From Kappaphycus alvarezii (lineage: Eukaryota > Rhodophyta > Florideophyceae > Gigartinales > Solieriaceae): a stretch of 64,000 nt of DNA. The translations under genes and the position numbers were made by a program. The notes under the pieces were generated by a model. That model was not told the origin of the DNA and did not search any database. It saw nothing but the letters and a program-made list of their open reading frames with translations. The stretch lies in the NCBI GenBank assembly GCA_002205965.3, contig NADL03000560.1:124001-188000 (forward strand), written 5' to 3'. Positions 19,748-31,114 of this stretch are shown here, in pieces (positions within the stretch are counted from its first letter, which is position 1; every line of letters starts with the position of its first letter).

Positions 19748-20620
19748 ATGAATACACTGAGAGCGTCATCTCAATTCAGCGCTAGCGAGGCCTCGAACCT
19801 CTCGAAGTTGACTCTCCGATGTATCCGGACGTTTGCCCGGGCGGGCTTGGTGGGAGCGCCACGGCCCGGCGCCCGCGGGACGAAACCCTGTTTTTCGATT
19901 TTCAAGACATCACCGTGCTCAAGACGGCTGCAAGACTCGTCGCCGAGGGCTTCTCCCCCAACGTGTCTATCGCAGCTTTGTGGCTTGGCATCGTCTGGTC
20001 GATGATCGCCCCCATCGGGGACCCGTTGGGAATCGTGGGGTCACCGCCTCGTCGCCTACGACGATGGCTCGGCCTGGGAGCCGGAGACCGGGCAGCTTCG
20101 CTTCATCTTCGAGCGGTCAGGCGCCAAGCTGATCGCCCGAAAAGGCAAAACGTCAGGGGACGATCCCCTCTGCGCTAACGGCCTCGGGAACCCATGCGCG
20201 ATGGAAGAGGCAGAAACTTGGTTTGACCGGGCGCTGGAGCACGAAGATGATCATCCCACGCAAGCCTACCAGCATTATCTTCGCGCGCTCGCATGTGACC
20301 CGGAGCACCTCGAAAGCATGGTGAACATCGGTCGGCTGTGCTCGTGCGCTGGCGAGCTGCACCGCGCCGCAGCCTACTTTCGACAAGCCGTCCGCATCGA
20401 CCCGGAACATCCCGTCGCACAGTTCAACCTCGCGGTGACTCTCAACGATCTCAACGACTTGGATATGGCCAGGTTAGCCTACGAGGCTGCGATCGCCGCG
20501 GACCCTAACTTCACCGACGCCCACTTCAATCTCGCCGTCTTGCTAGACGATCTGGGTGATCATCGAGGCGCTCGACACCATCGGCTCCGCTACGAACAGG
20601 CGAGACAAACCGATCCGTGA
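19748..20620 (+). CDS. MerR-like helix-turn-helix plus TPR protein (frameshifted)
   Basis: About 290 residues in at least four pieces. N-terminal: FSASEASNLSKLTLRCIRTFA, like a MerR-type HTH, followed by DETLFFDFQDITVLKTAARL. Linker: HRLVAYDDGSAWEPETGQ. C-terminal, continuous frame from ~20150: tetratricopeptide repeats ALEHEDDHPTQAYQHYLRAL, AAAYFRQAVRIDPEHPVAQFN, ARLAYEAAIAADPNFTDAHFN. Such fusions couple DNA binding to protein contacts. Breaks near 19860, 19965 and 20060. Divergently transcribed from the GGDEF gene, which suggests shared regulation (inference). Confidence 0.7.
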
Positions 20621-20756
20621 CCGGCACGAAACGATTACAACGGACACGATCTTAGCGGGGACGAGCGTGATGGCATGCGGAGCACAAAACCTTGACGCGA
20701 AGGCCTTCCTTCCGCTAATGGGAGCGATGTCAGCCGTGCGGCGGACGTTTTCATGA

Positions 20757-20773
20757 GGGGCAGTAGTTAAGTT

Positions 20774-20813
<40 letters not shown>

Positions 20814-20833
20814 AAGTCCCGTCTGCCCCGCCA
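20757..20833 (+). tRNA. tRNA-Asp (anticodon GTC)
   Basis: Complete cloverleaf of 77 bases with encoded CCA. Acceptor stem GGGGCAG/CTGCCCC, anticodon stem CCGGC/GCCGG around loop CTGTCAC giving GTC, T arm CGGGTTCAAGTCCCG. Isolated, not in a tRNA cluster. Confidence 0.96.
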
Positions 20834-20983
20834 CTCTCTGACGACGACGCGTAACCCGACGATTCGAGAGGTGACGATCGGATTCGAAAGGTGTACGGTT
20901 GGCCGTCGGCGCTAAACTCCGGCTAATCCTATCCGACACTCCTGGGTGGTGGTTTTGGGCACCCACTGAACCGCGAGGATTTT

Positions 20984-22224
20984 ATGGGTTTGCCAACGCG
21001 CGCGCGCCACAGTCGGCGTCGCTTTATCACCCAGTCCGGTGCCGGTTTTGCCGGTCTCGCCATTGGCACATCTCTCGCCGCGGTGAGCCGTCCGGTATGG
21101 GGAAAACTCGCTCCGGAAGTTCTCGGCGAGCTCGGAGACGCCGACGACAACCAGGTGCGCCTACCGGCGGGTTTTCGTTCGCGTATCGTCGCATCGTCTG
21201 GCCGCCGGGTTCGAAGACGAGTCTTCGAAGCGCTGGACTACCGATGGCATATCTATCCCGACGGAGGTGCGACGTTCGCTGCCGACGATGGAGGCTGGAT
21301 CTACGTATCGAATAGCGAAGCTATCGCGTCAGCCGGTGGCGGGGTCAGTGCGCTTCGCTTTGACGCCCACGGAGAGATCGCCGACGCTTATCGGATCTTA
21401 GAAAATACCAACCTGAATTGTGCCGGCGGTCCTACGCCTTGGCAAACATGGCTCTCATGCGAGGAGATCCCGTTCGGCAGAGTCTTTGAATGCGACCCGA
21501 GGGGTCAGCGAAGCGGCGAGCCCCTTGAAGCTCTCGGATTCTTCAAGCATGAGGCCGCGACCGTCGACGGGCGTGAAGGCATCCTCTATCTGACGGAAGA
21601 CGAGCCCGATGGGCGCTTTTATCGCTTCACCCCCGACGCTATCGGAGACGATGGCGTGCCGAACTTAAGCGCCGGACGCCTTCAAGTCGCACGCTTCGAC
21701 CGGAAGACCGAACGGGTTGACTGGCTCGACCTCCTCAACCCAACGCCCAGCGTCTTTCAAACCCCCACCCGCCACCAACGACCCGAGAGCACCGCATTCA
21801 ACGGTGGCGAAGGAGTTTGGCACCATGCCGGGAAGGTGTATTTCACCACCAAGGGCGACAATCGTGTCTGGTGTTATCTGATCGACGATTCAACGCTCAC
21901 CGTGATCTACGATGCTGCAGAAGCGGACAATCCGATCTTGACCGGCGTTGACAATGTGACCGTTGCGCCTTCCGGCCAAATCCTGGTCGCTGAAGACGGC
22001 GGTAACATGCAGATCGTCATCATCGACTCGAGGGGCACCGTGAAGCCTCTTCTCCAGGTCGTTGGCCAGGATAGCTCGGAGATCACCGGCCCGGCGTTCA
22101 GTCCCGACGGCTCGAGGTTTTACTTCAGCTCGCAGCGCGGAAGTCGGGTTTTGGGGGCAGCGGCTTCGGATTAACCTACGAGATTGAGGGGCCTTTTGTC
22201 GAATTGCTGGGCGGTGTCGGATGA
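20984..22224 (+). CDS. PhoX-family (DUF839) Tat-exported phosphatase-like protein (frameshift at end)
   Basis: About 413 residues with a twin-arginine signal (SRRRFITQSGAG) and hydrophobic core to residue ~37, so exported folded to the periplasm. Family features: TWLSCEEIPFGRVFECDP, FKHEAATVDGREGILYLTED, GEGVWHHAGKVYFTTKGDNR, GVDNVTVAPSGQILVAEDGG and ITGPAFSPDGSRFYFSSQRG. PhoX enzymes are Ca/Fe-dependent alkaline phosphatases. The frame stops early at 22174, but with one more T at 22149-22152 it continues GGSGFGLTYEIEGPFVELL to TGA 22224, which overlaps the next ATG. The ATG has GCGAGGA upstream. Confidence 0.85.
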
Positions 22225-22610
22225 TGAACAACGACGAGCCCACCAATCGGGACGCCTCGGCGCGCGTTGAGCACGCTTTGGCCCAGGAAGAGGCTTTTGA
22301 ACGCAAGAGTCGTCGCGCGCCCAGCCGCATTCGCCGTCAGGTCGAGCAATTACGATTATTCATGAAAATGCTGAAAGAGGTACGACGCGGCGATTACACG
22401 CGGTTGCCATGGAAGACCGCGGCGAGCCTGGCCGGAGCGATCTTGTATTTCATCAACCCTTTTGACCTCGTACCGGATTTTATCTTGGGTCTCGGATTCC
22501 TCGACGACGCCGGTGTCGCCGCACTGGTTGTGCAAGCCTACCGTGCCGACCTCGCCCGCTACTGCGAAGCCCGCGGCCTTGATCCAACCCGTTATTTCGG
22601 CGACTCATGA
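22221..22610 (+). CDS. DUF1232 (YkvA-like) membrane protein
   Basis: Intact, 129 residues. The core LPWKTAASLAGAILYFINPFD then LVPDFILGLGFLDDAGVAALV is the DUF1232 signature: one or two membrane helices with an NPxDLxPD motif. The N-terminal 45 residues are charged. Coupled by overlap to the PhoX stop (ATGATG). Function of the family is not established; some members are envelope-stress associated. Confidence 0.85.
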   Translation: MMNNDEPTNRDASARVEHALAQEEAFERKSRRAPSRIRRQVEQLRLFMKMLKEVRRGDYTRLPWKTAASLAGAILYFINPFDLVPDFILGLGFLDDAGVAALVVQAYRADLARYCEARGLDPTRYFGDS

Positions 22611-22654
22611 GTTCTCGAGACACGATAACCATCACGGGGCTGCGGCCGAATGGG

Positions 22655-23104
22655 TCAGGCGAGCACGAGCCGCATGATCCGATGAGGGATCCCGGCTTCG
22701 ATAAACACCTCGCCGTCAGCTGCGAAACCAAAACGCTGATAAAAGGCAATGGCATGGACCTGCGCGTGCAGAATCAGTTCGGTATAACCCCGACGGATGG
22801 CTTCAGCGATAAGCACCTTGAGGATCTTCGTTCCCACACCGCGACCTCGAACATGAGCGAGCACCGCCATGCGACCTAAGTGGCCATCAGGAAGTAGACG
22901 CCCAGTTCCTACCGCCTTACCCTCATTGTCTTTTGCGAGGGCGTGCAGGCAGGTTTCATCGTCTGCATCCCATTCTTCCTCGACGGGAACACGCTGCTCC
23001 ACCACGAAGACCGTTTCGCGTATAGCTCGTAGTTCGCCTCGGTGGGTATTCCAATTCACCAAGGTAACTTCGAAATCGTCCATGGACACCGGCTCGTAGC
23101 TCAT
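22655..23104 (-). CDS. GNAT N-acetyltransferase (ElaA-like)
   Basis: Intact, 149 residues. Opens with IRETVFVVEQRVPVEEEWD (typical of ElaA/YjcF-type GNATs), central GTGRLLPDGHLGRMAVL and the acetyl-CoA loop RGRGVGTKILKVLIAEAIRRG, ending LHAQVHAIAFYQRFGF. The acceptor substrate is unknown. Convergent with the DUF1232 gene (44-base gap). Confidence 0.85.
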   Translation of the reverse strand: MSYEPVSMDDFEVTLVNWNTHRGELRAIRETVFVVEQRVPVEEEWDADDETCLHALAKDNEGKAVGTGRLLPDGHLGRMAVLAHVRGRGVGTKILKVLIAEAIRRGYTELILHAQVHAIAFYQRFGFAADGEVFIEAGIPHRIMRLVLA

Positions 23105-23183
23105 TTACTCACCGTTCGGCAATCGTAATTCAGTTCCAAGACTGTACATCAGGTCGCTGGAGCAGAAAAATCAAGAGGACGCC

Positions 23184-24362
23184 ATGAGCAGTAGCTCCGC
23201 TCAACCCATTCATTCAACTTCAACGGATAACGTGAAGAAGAAAATACGAGGCCTCCAGAACAGCGACACTCGCTTTATCGTCATCCTGGCGCTCGGCGTG
23301 ATTATTTCGGCAGTCGTCTTTCCTTACCCAGGCCTCGCCATGTGGATCGGCTTCGTTTTCGCCGGTTACTCCGCCGTCGCCAACGATAGCATACAGACGC
23401 TCGGCACCTTTCTCGCTTCGAACCGCGATCAACGCTGGTGGGTGCTGTGGCTTTGGATCGGAGGGATTTTCCTCGCCACCGTGACCTACAGCTTCCTCTA
23501 TTACGACGGCGATGTGAGTTACGGACGGCTGGAGTCGAAAGGTTTCCAAGAAGCGCCGAGCGACTTCGGGTTTATGCAAGTTGCAGCCCCGCTGGTTCTC
23601 CTCTTCCTCACCCGTCTCCGTATGCCGGTTTCAACCACGTTCTTGCTGCTCACCGCATTTTCAACGTCGGCCAGCGGGATCGGTAGCGTGCTGGTCAAAA
23701 GCTTGAGCGGTTACGTATTGGCCTTCGTCGTCGCTATCGTCGCGTGGAGCGCGCTAGCTCCGTTGGTCAAACGTCTCTCGTCACGGGCGGCCCACCCCCT
23801 ATGGCGCTACGCCCAATGGGCCACGACCGGAGTCCTGTGGTCGGTTTGGCTGCAACAGGATGCTGCTAATGTCGCCGTCTACCTGCCACGTCATCTAAGT
23901 ATTGCTCAATTTCTGGCTTTTGCTGGCATGCTAACGATCGCTCTTGGCGTTTTGATGTATCTGCGTGGAGGGCGGATCCAGAGCATCGTGACCGACAAGG
24001 CTGAAGTGAACGACGTTCGAGCAGCAACACTTATCGATTTTGTGTACGCCGTGATCCTCTACGTCTTTATGATCCAGAGCAAAGTCCCGATGAGCACCAC
24101 GTGGGTCTTCATTGGACTGCTCGCCGGTCGCGAGCTTGCGATGTTGTGGACCCGCACGAACCGCGATGCCCGCTTGCACCGTGTTGCTCGACTCATCGGC
24201 AAAGACGTCCTCTACGCCGGGATTGGCTTAATGGTTTCCATAGGCCTAGCCTTGGGCATCAACGCCGACTTCCGCCGTCAGCTGCTTGCGTTGCTCGGGC
24301 CTAGCACCCGTGAACGGGTGTGTGTTGCTCCATGGCTTCACCGGCAGCGCGGAGAGCTTTGA
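23184..24362 (+). CDS. Polytopic membrane protein resembling PiT-type phosphate transporters
   Basis: About 375-392 residues with ~10 hydrophobic helices. Two half-repeats share a pattern: YSAVANDSIQTLGTFLASN in the first half, RMPVSTTFLLLTAFS and KVPMSTTWVFIGLLAGRELA after it. P-x-STT and A-ND motifs also occur in PiT phosphate/sulfate permeases, but overall it is not a canonical PiT protein. The start ATG has AAGAGGAC upstream. The last 20 residues (STRERVCVAPWLHRQ) overlap the MenH-like gene and look out of frame, so the true stop may be earlier, around 24303. Confidence 0.65.
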   Translation: MSSSSAQPIHSTSTDNVKKKIRGLQNSDTRFIVILALGVIISAVVFPYPGLAMWIGFVFAGYSAVANDSIQTLGTFLASNRDQRWWVLWLWIGGIFLATVTYSFLYYDGDVSYGRLESKGFQEAPSDFGFMQVAAPLVLLFLTRLRMPVSTTFLLLTAFSTSASGIGSVLVKSLSGYVLAFVVAIVAWSALAPLVKRLSSRAAHPLWRYAQWATTGVLWSVWLQQDAANVAVYLPRHLSIAQFLAFAGMLTIALGVLMYLRGGRIQSIVTDKAEVNDVRAATLIDFVYAVILYVFMIQSKVPMSTTWVFIGLLAGRELAMLWTRTNRDARLHRVARLIGKDVLYAGIGLMVSIGLALGINADFRRQLLALLGPSTRERVCVAPWLHRQRGEL

Positions 24363-25114
24363 TGACGTACGTCGAGCTTTGCCTCGAAGTTTCCGACCGT
24401 TGCGCCCACGTTGCCCGGGCATGGCGAAGCACCTGCGGCTGCAACGCTCACGGAAGTGTTATCGACTATCGATGCTGCCGTAGCCGAACTCGGCGCGCCA
24501 GCGGCGATCGCCGGCTATTCGATGGGAGGACGCCTCGCCCTTCACTACGTACTGCGTTTCCCGGAGCGGTATCTAACCTCGTCCTCTTCGGCGCCCGTCC
24601 GGGCTTGAGTGACGCGCCCCGTTGCCGTGCACGGTGCAGGAAAGACCGCGAGCTTGCCAGGCTTCTGCGCTGCCGAGGACTTTCGGAATTTATGGTGCGT
24701 TGGGAAGCCCTGCCCCTCCTGCAACTACAAAGTCAAGACACCGATGCGGTGGCTCGGAGCTCGATGATTCGGCGGCGTCATTGCCCAGAGGCACTCGCCC
24801 AGGTTCTGGAGGTGCTTTCTGTCGGTACGTTGCCGAACCTCTGGCCTCGCCTCGGAGAACTCAAGATCCCGGTGCTCTGGGTCGCAGGAGAGCGGGATTC
24901 AGAATATTGCGCGCTGATGCGCACGGCCGCCTCAGCAACGCCCGCCGGCGAGTTTCGCTCGATCCCAGACGCGGGGCACGTCGTCCTCGTCGATGCGCCC
25001 GACGCGGTGGCTCGCTGTCTCATTGATTTTCTGGGTGCTGACACCTGCCCGCCGGCGCTCCTCCTCGCATGTTGCCCCGTTCGCCTGAAATCACTATCTC
25101 CAGAGCGTTCATGA
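24310..25114 (+). CDS. Alpha/beta hydrolase, MenH-like (frameshifted)
   Basis: About 267 residues. Oxyanion region CVLLHGFTGSAESFDDVRRAL, nucleophile elbow IAGYSMGGRLALHYVLRFPE, then LVLFGARPGLSDAPR, LSEFMVRWEALPLLQ, the acid loop WVAGERDSEY and the histidine in IPDAGHVVLVDAPDA. The EFxxRWEALPL element is characteristic of MenH (SHCHC synthase of menaquinone synthesis), although no other men gene is visible here. Breaks near 24405 and 24570. The start is taken as GTG 24310; TTG 24286 is also in frame. The stop overlaps the uvrA ATG (ATGA). Confidence 0.65.
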
Positions 25115-28006
25115 CGAAATGCCACCACCCCCTAGGCTCGCCGCCGACCGAACATGAGGGAGTGATCCGCATCCGAGGCGCGCGGCAGAACAATCTTAAA
25201 AACATCGATCTCAATCTCCCTCATGGGAAATTCATCGTCATCACAGGGTTTCCGGTTCAGGTAAATCCTCGTTAGCGTTTCAGACGCTATACGCCGAAGG
25301 CCAACGTCGCTATGTCGAATCTTTCTCCGCCTACGCCAGACAGTTTCTGGACCGTATGGGGCGCCCCGAGGTGGACGAGATCACCGGGATCCCACCGGCG
25401 ATCGCCATCGAGCAGCAAAATACCGTAAAACCTCGCGTTCCACGGTTGCTACGATGACCGAGATCTCCGACTATCTGAAGCTCTTGTTTGCACGGCTGGG
25501 TACGCGCGAGTGTCCGCGCTGCGAGCGAACGCTGGTCGATCAGAGCGCCGAGGAGCTTTGCGATGCTCTAGAGCAACGACTCCCACTCAGCGGCCAAGCC
25601 CTGATCACCTTTCGCTACCGACCGCTCTCTGGCCAGAAACGCTCAAAAAACCCTCACCACTCTCCTCAGGCGTGGCTTCTCCCGCATCATCCAAAATGGG
25701 GAGGTGGTGCGTCTGGACGACGCCGATCCCGGCAGACGCGAGGACGTGATCGAGGTCGTGATCGACCGCCTTAAGCTCCCAGCCAAGCGTCGGCGACTTC
25801 AAGACGCCGTCGGACAAGCGCTCGAACTCGGGACGGTCGCTTTGGTCTTCGTGTCAGAGGTGCTCAACCGATCGAGCTGTCTGCGGCATTTCACTGCGAT
25901 CGATGCGAACGCGTCGTCATCGATCCGGTCCCCAACACCTTTTCTTTCAATAGCCCCTCGGCGCATGCGAACGGTGTAACGGCTTCGGCCGAGTCATCGA
26001 AATCGACGTCGATCGTGTGGTGCCCGATCCGCGACGGACACTCCAGGGTAAGGCGATCAAGCCCTGGGCCACCGAATCTAGAGCATGGGAATTCAAAGAG
26101 CTGCTGCGCTTTGCCAAACGTCAGTCGATCCCGGTGACTAGGCCCTGGGCCAAGCTCGACGCGACTCAGCAACAGGCGATACTCCACGGCGAATGTGACT
26201 GGCGCGATTGGGAAGAGGGTCGCTTCCCGGTGTTCTCGGATGGTTCAACTGGCTTGAGACCAAAACCTATAAAATGCACGTGCGGGTACTTCTGTCGCGC
26301 TACCGAGGTTACACCCCTTGCCCTGAGTGCCACGGTGCACGGGTCAAACCTCGAAGCCTGGAGTGGAAGGTCGACGGAAAAAGTATCGACATGGTGCACG
26401 CCTGCACCGTTTCACAGGCCATTGAGTTTTTCTCCAATCTGACGATGAGTCACACCAATCGGATCGTTGCTGAACCGATCCGCGATGAAATTTTGTCTAG
26501 GCTGCGCTACCTTGACGCCGTCGCCTCCACTACCTGACCCTTGATCGCCAATCGCGCACCCTATCGGGCGGCGAAACCCAGCGGGTAAATCTTACGACCG
26601 CGTTGGGAGCTAAGTTAGTCAACACCCTCTACGTGTTAGACGAGCCGTCGATCGGCCTTCATCCTCGAGACAATGACCGGCTCGTGCGGATACTGAAGAA
26701 TTTGGTAGAGCAAGGAAACACTGCGGTGGTCGTAGAACATGATCCTGAAGTGATCCGTGAAGCCGACCACGTGATCGACATCGGCCCGGGCGCCGGTGAA
26801 TCCGGCGGAGAAATTCAATTCAGCGGCACACCGCGTGCATTGCTGCGTGCCCGCGGGTCGTTGACCGGGGACTATCTGGCGGGGCGCAAGAAAACTTCGC
26901 GAGATTGGCATCGACGGCCACTTGCTGGCAAAGGCGCTCTCACCATCAAGAATGCCCGAGAAAAAAATCTGAACGGCATTGACGTTCGAATCCCCCTGCG
27001 CGTGCTGACCTGCATCACGGGTGTGTCCGGCTCAGGAAAGTCGACGCTGGTCCACGACGTCTTGCACGCAAATCTGATGCGGGCTCGCGGCAAAACTGTT
27101 GACCGGCTCGGCGCGTGCGATGAAGTCCGCGGTGGTGAGTTTATCGACGATGTCGTGCTCGTCGATCAGAGTCCCGTCACCGGCAATTCACGGTCCAGTC
27201 CTGCAACGTATACCAAAGCGTGGGCTGGTATCCGACAGCTGCTCGCGAACACGCCGCTCGCACGGCAGCGCCAGTACTCGACGACGACGTTTTCCTTCAA
27301 CGCGGGTACCGGGCGCTGCGCGAGCTGTAACGGCGAAGGGCGCCAGCACATTGAGATGCAGTTTCTCTCCGACGTCACCACTCCCTGTCCGGATTGTGAA
27401 GGACGTCGTTTCATTGATGACGTCCTGGACGTCACCTACCGTGGACATTCAGCAGCATCAATCCTCGCATTGACCGTCAACGAAGCGGTGGATTTTTTTT
27501 CAAATCATAAAGACATATCTGGGCCGCTCGCAGCACTCAGCGATGTAGGACTGGGGTATCTCCGTCTCGGCCAACCACTCAGTGAACTTTCTGGAGGTGA
27601 AGCCCAGCGCCTCAAACTCGCCCAACATCTTAACGGCAGCCGCCCGTCAATGAAGCGCGGCCGTTTGCTCCTCTTGGACGAACCGACTACCGGTCTGCAT
27701 CTCGAAGATATACGGGTGCTCCTCGACGCCCTCAATCGTCTGGTCGATGCCGGCGACACGGTCGTCGTCATCGAACACCACCTCGATGTGATCCAAAGCG
27801 CTGACCATATTATCGACCTTGGACCCGAAGGAGCTGATGGCGGCGGAACCATCGTTGCTGAAGGCACGCCTGAAGACATCGCCCTCATCGAGGCTTCGCA
27901 CACCGGGCGCTACCTCCGAGCGATCCTCGACGAGCCGCGGTGCGGCACAGCCCGACCTGGGTGTTGCATGAAGCAACGCGAGTACCGGCCACCAACGAGA
28001 TCGTGA
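25111..28006 (+). CDS. uvrA: UvrA, first unit (many frameshifts)
   Basis: Nucleotide-excision-repair damage-recognition ATPase, ~960 residues if repaired, a complete UvrA by itself. N-terminal ABC half: [15 protein letters not shown], a Walker A visible only across a break at ~25255 (GSGKSSLAF), [19 protein letters not shown], Zn ligands CPRC, CDRC and CERC, signature [17 protein letters not shown], Walker [18 protein letters not shown]-terminal half: [17 protein letters not shown], Zn pairs CASC and [34 protein letters not shown]. At least seven breaks before ~26600; clean after. A second UvrA follows at once, and the last ~20 codons (after ILDEPR) overlap it in another frame, so both may form one double-length protein. 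Confidence 0.88.
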
Positions 28007-30796
28007 TCCGTGGAGCACGGGAGCACAATCTGCGCAACGTGAGCGTCCGGATCCCTCGGGACCGTATGGTCGTGGTAACCGGCCCAAGCGGCTCGGGTAA
28101 GTCCACCCTCGCCTTCGACATTATTCACGCCGAGGGTCAGCGTCGCTATCTTGAATCCCTATCGGCTTATGCGCGGCAATTCGTTGCCAACTTCTCTCGA
28201 CCGGATGTGGATTCCATCGCAGGAGTACCGCCCACTGTTGCCGTCGAGCAACGCACCACCCGCGGTGCACGAAACTCGACGGTGGCAACAATGACCGAGA
28301 TTTATCACTTCTTGCGTCTCCTTTACTCGAAACTTGGCCGCCGCTTCGACGATGCTGGACGCGAACAATGGCCTGAGGCCTCTCCCGAAGAAGTTGCTGC
28401 GATCATCGCTGAGGACTACGCCGGTAGAGATGTCCAGATCTTGTCGCCCATCGTGCGTGGACGAAAGGGATTTCATCGAGAAGTCTTCGAACAGGCGTTA
28501 AAGCTCGGGCTACGAGAGACTCAAATCGATGGAAAATCAGTAACTCTTGAGCGCCAAAAGATCCCCGAGCTTAACCGTTACCACGAACACGATATTTCTC
28601 TGGTCTGCGACACGATCGTGCTCACCGATAAGACTCGAGGACGCCTCGACGATGCCGTGCGCCTGGCCGCCGATCTGTCGCGAGGCACGGTTGTGGTCTC
28701 GGCCGCCACTGAGCAGCAGCTGCAAACGTTCCAAGCGCACGTGCGCGGAGGGATGATCGAAATCGACCCGCGACTGTTCTCCTTCAATAGCCGCCATGGT
28801 GCGTGCCCGGACTGCCGGGGCTTGGGGACCGTCTCGCGAATCGCCCCGGAGCTTCTGATCACCGATCCCAAACAAGCGCTGGCCGACGGTGCGATCGAAG
28901 TTATGACCAAAGGCGTCTTCAAAAATAACGTCGACCGCGGTGGATTTCTCGCCCTCGCGAAAAAAGCGAAGATCCCTACCGACAAAGCGATCGAGAGCTT
29001 GACCGAACGTCAACTGTCACGACTGCTCTATGGCGACACCACATTTGTTGGGCTACAAGTTTGGCTTGAGCGGATCAGAGCCACCACACGCCGCGCGTCG
29101 GTAGAACGACAGATCGACAATTTCGTCCAAGATTTTGTTTGTGCGACATGTCAAGGCAAGAGGCTTAACCCCAACGCGCTCTCAGTGAGGTGCACGGTCG
29201 AAGCATCGACGCCATCACCGCGATGACGGTTGAGGAGGCTCATGAGCACTTCAAGACGACCACGATCGCCCAAGTGAAAAGCGGGTGGCGAGCGCATCGT
29301 CGACGAGATCCAGAGCAAGCTCGCCTTCTTGCGTCAGGTCGGCCTTGGCTACCTGACCCTCGAGCGCCGGGCAGACACCCTTTCCGGCGGAGAACTCCAG
29401 CGAATCCGCCTTGCCGCCCAACTCGGTTCAAACCTCACCGGAGCCTGTTACGTCTTGGACGAGCCCACTATTGGACTCCACCCCCGAGACAATCACAAGC
29501 TTGTTCACACGCTGCGTGCACTGCGTGACCGGGGCAAACAGTTTGATCATCGTCGAGCACGATGAGGATACGATGCGCGCCGCCGATCACATTGTCGATC
29601 TCGGGCCCCAAGGCGGATCTGAAGGAGGTCTCGTTGTCGCCCAGGGTGACATTCAGTCGATCATGGACGAGCCCCGCTCGAAAACCGGCGCCTGCCTGCA
29701 AAGCAAGCAGGCACATCCTCCCGAACGCCGCGCAGGGCGAAGCGAAACCGAACTCGAGCTTCTCGGAGCTCGGGCGAATAATCTTCGCAACGTTGACCTC
29801 GACTTCCACTTCGCGCTTTGGTTTGCGTTACAGGCGTGTCTGGAAGCGGCAAAAGCACTTTGGTCAGAGACGTCCTCTATAAAGGCATACGGCAGGCATT
29901 AGGCTTGAGTGTCCAACGGCCAGGTGAATTCTCCGCGTTGAACAATGCCGAAGTACTCGAACGGGTGGTCGAAGTCGATCAATCTCCCATCGGCAAGACT
30001 CCACGTTCGATCCCAGCGTCGTACATTGGCTTCTGGGACAATATCCGAAAACTCTTCGCAGAGCTCCCGGATTCTCGGCGCGAGGTTGGACGCCCGGTCA
30101 TTTCTCTTTCAACGTCAAAGGCGGCCGCTGCGAGAACTGCCAGGGGCAGGGAGAAAGTCGTGTGGAAATGAGTTTCCTTCCTGATGTCCGAGTACCATGC
30201 GATGTGTGCCGAGGTGCGCGTTACACTACAGAGACTTTGAATGTTCGGTACAAAGATCGAAGCATTGCCGACGTACTTTCGATGAATCTGGACGAAGCCG
30301 AGGTTTTCTTTCGCGCGGTGCCCAAAATTCACGGCTATATCAACTTCTTAATCGACATGGGTCTAGGCTACCTGAAATTGGGTCAGCCGACCCCGACTCT
30401 CTCTGGCGGAGAAGCTCAGCGGATCAAATTGGCCAAGGAGATGGGATCCACGTCAACGAAAAAGACATTCTTTGTCCTTGACGAACCCACCACCGGACTG
30501 CATTCGAGTGACGTCGCTGGCTTGATCTCTGTGCTTCACGGGTTGGTAGATCGAGGACACACGGTAGTTGTTATCGAGCACAATCTATCGGTGATCGCCT
30601 CGGCGGATTTCATAGTCGACCTGGGACCTGAGGGGGGAGCCAGGGGGGGCAGATCGTTGCACGCGGACATCCCCTCGATTTTATCAAGCGTAAACGTTCC
30701 TATACCGCTCGGTATCTCCGAGAATACTTGCGTAAACTCAAAGCTCCCGGACCTCAGACCACGTCAGGAGCGAAACTGACGAGACGCCCAAAGTGA
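27940..30796 (+). CDS. uvrA: UvrA, second unit (frameshifted), possibly fused to the first
   Basis: Second full-length UvrA-like unit of ~950 residues. Walker [38 protein letters not shown], signature [17 protein letters not shown], Walker [15 protein letters not shown]; second half [20 protein letters not shown], Zn pairs CENC and [34 protein letters not shown]. In contrast to unit one, the first CPxC is replaced ([12 protein letters not shown]) and the first pair of the next Zn module is absent, leaving only CPDC, so part of the N-terminal zinc binding is lost. Breaks at ~29190, 29290, 29545, 29820, 30110 and 30650. The correct frame ends at TGA 30796. A GTG at 27940 could start it separately; one missing base would fuse it to unit one. 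Confidence 0.85.
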
Positions 30797-31114
30797 AGCG
30801 AGCAATGCGGCCAAAACGCCGGCCAGCCCGATCGCACGTGGGTTGATCAGATGAGCCTCAGCGGCAAGATTGATCGTGACGCCGGCCACGAGGAGCAAGA
30901 GAGGAGCTCTCAAGCCAGCCCAGACCGCAAGAAGCGCACCGGTAAAGATCAGCAATGTGCCGCCCACTTTCGCCTGGTTGCGCACTCCAGTCGAAAACTC
31001 GAAAGAGTGCTCGGCGCCACCCTTCGCAAACGCCGCCTGGGCAATGAGCCAACCGACGATCACCACCAACACACCACCCATCGCCGAAAGCCTCGGACCG
31101 CGTTGATCGGTCAT
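30764..31114 (-). CDS. Small membrane protein, about 3-4 helices
   Basis: Intact, 116 residues: GGVLVVIVGWLIAQAAFA, then AKVGGTLLIFTGALLAVWAGL, LLLLVAGVTINLAAEAHLI and [18 protein letters not shown]. No family recognised. Its ATG overlaps the stop of the upstream CpaF-like gene (TCATGA), so they form a two-gene operon. Its 3' end overlaps the convergent uvrA end by 33 bases. Confidence 0.65.
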   Translation of the reverse strand: MTDQRGPRLSAMGGVLVVIVGWLIAQAAFAKGGAEHSFEFSTGVRNQAKVGGTLLIFTGALLAVWAGLRAPLLLLVAGVTINLAAEAHLINPRAIGLAGVLAALLASLWASRQFRS

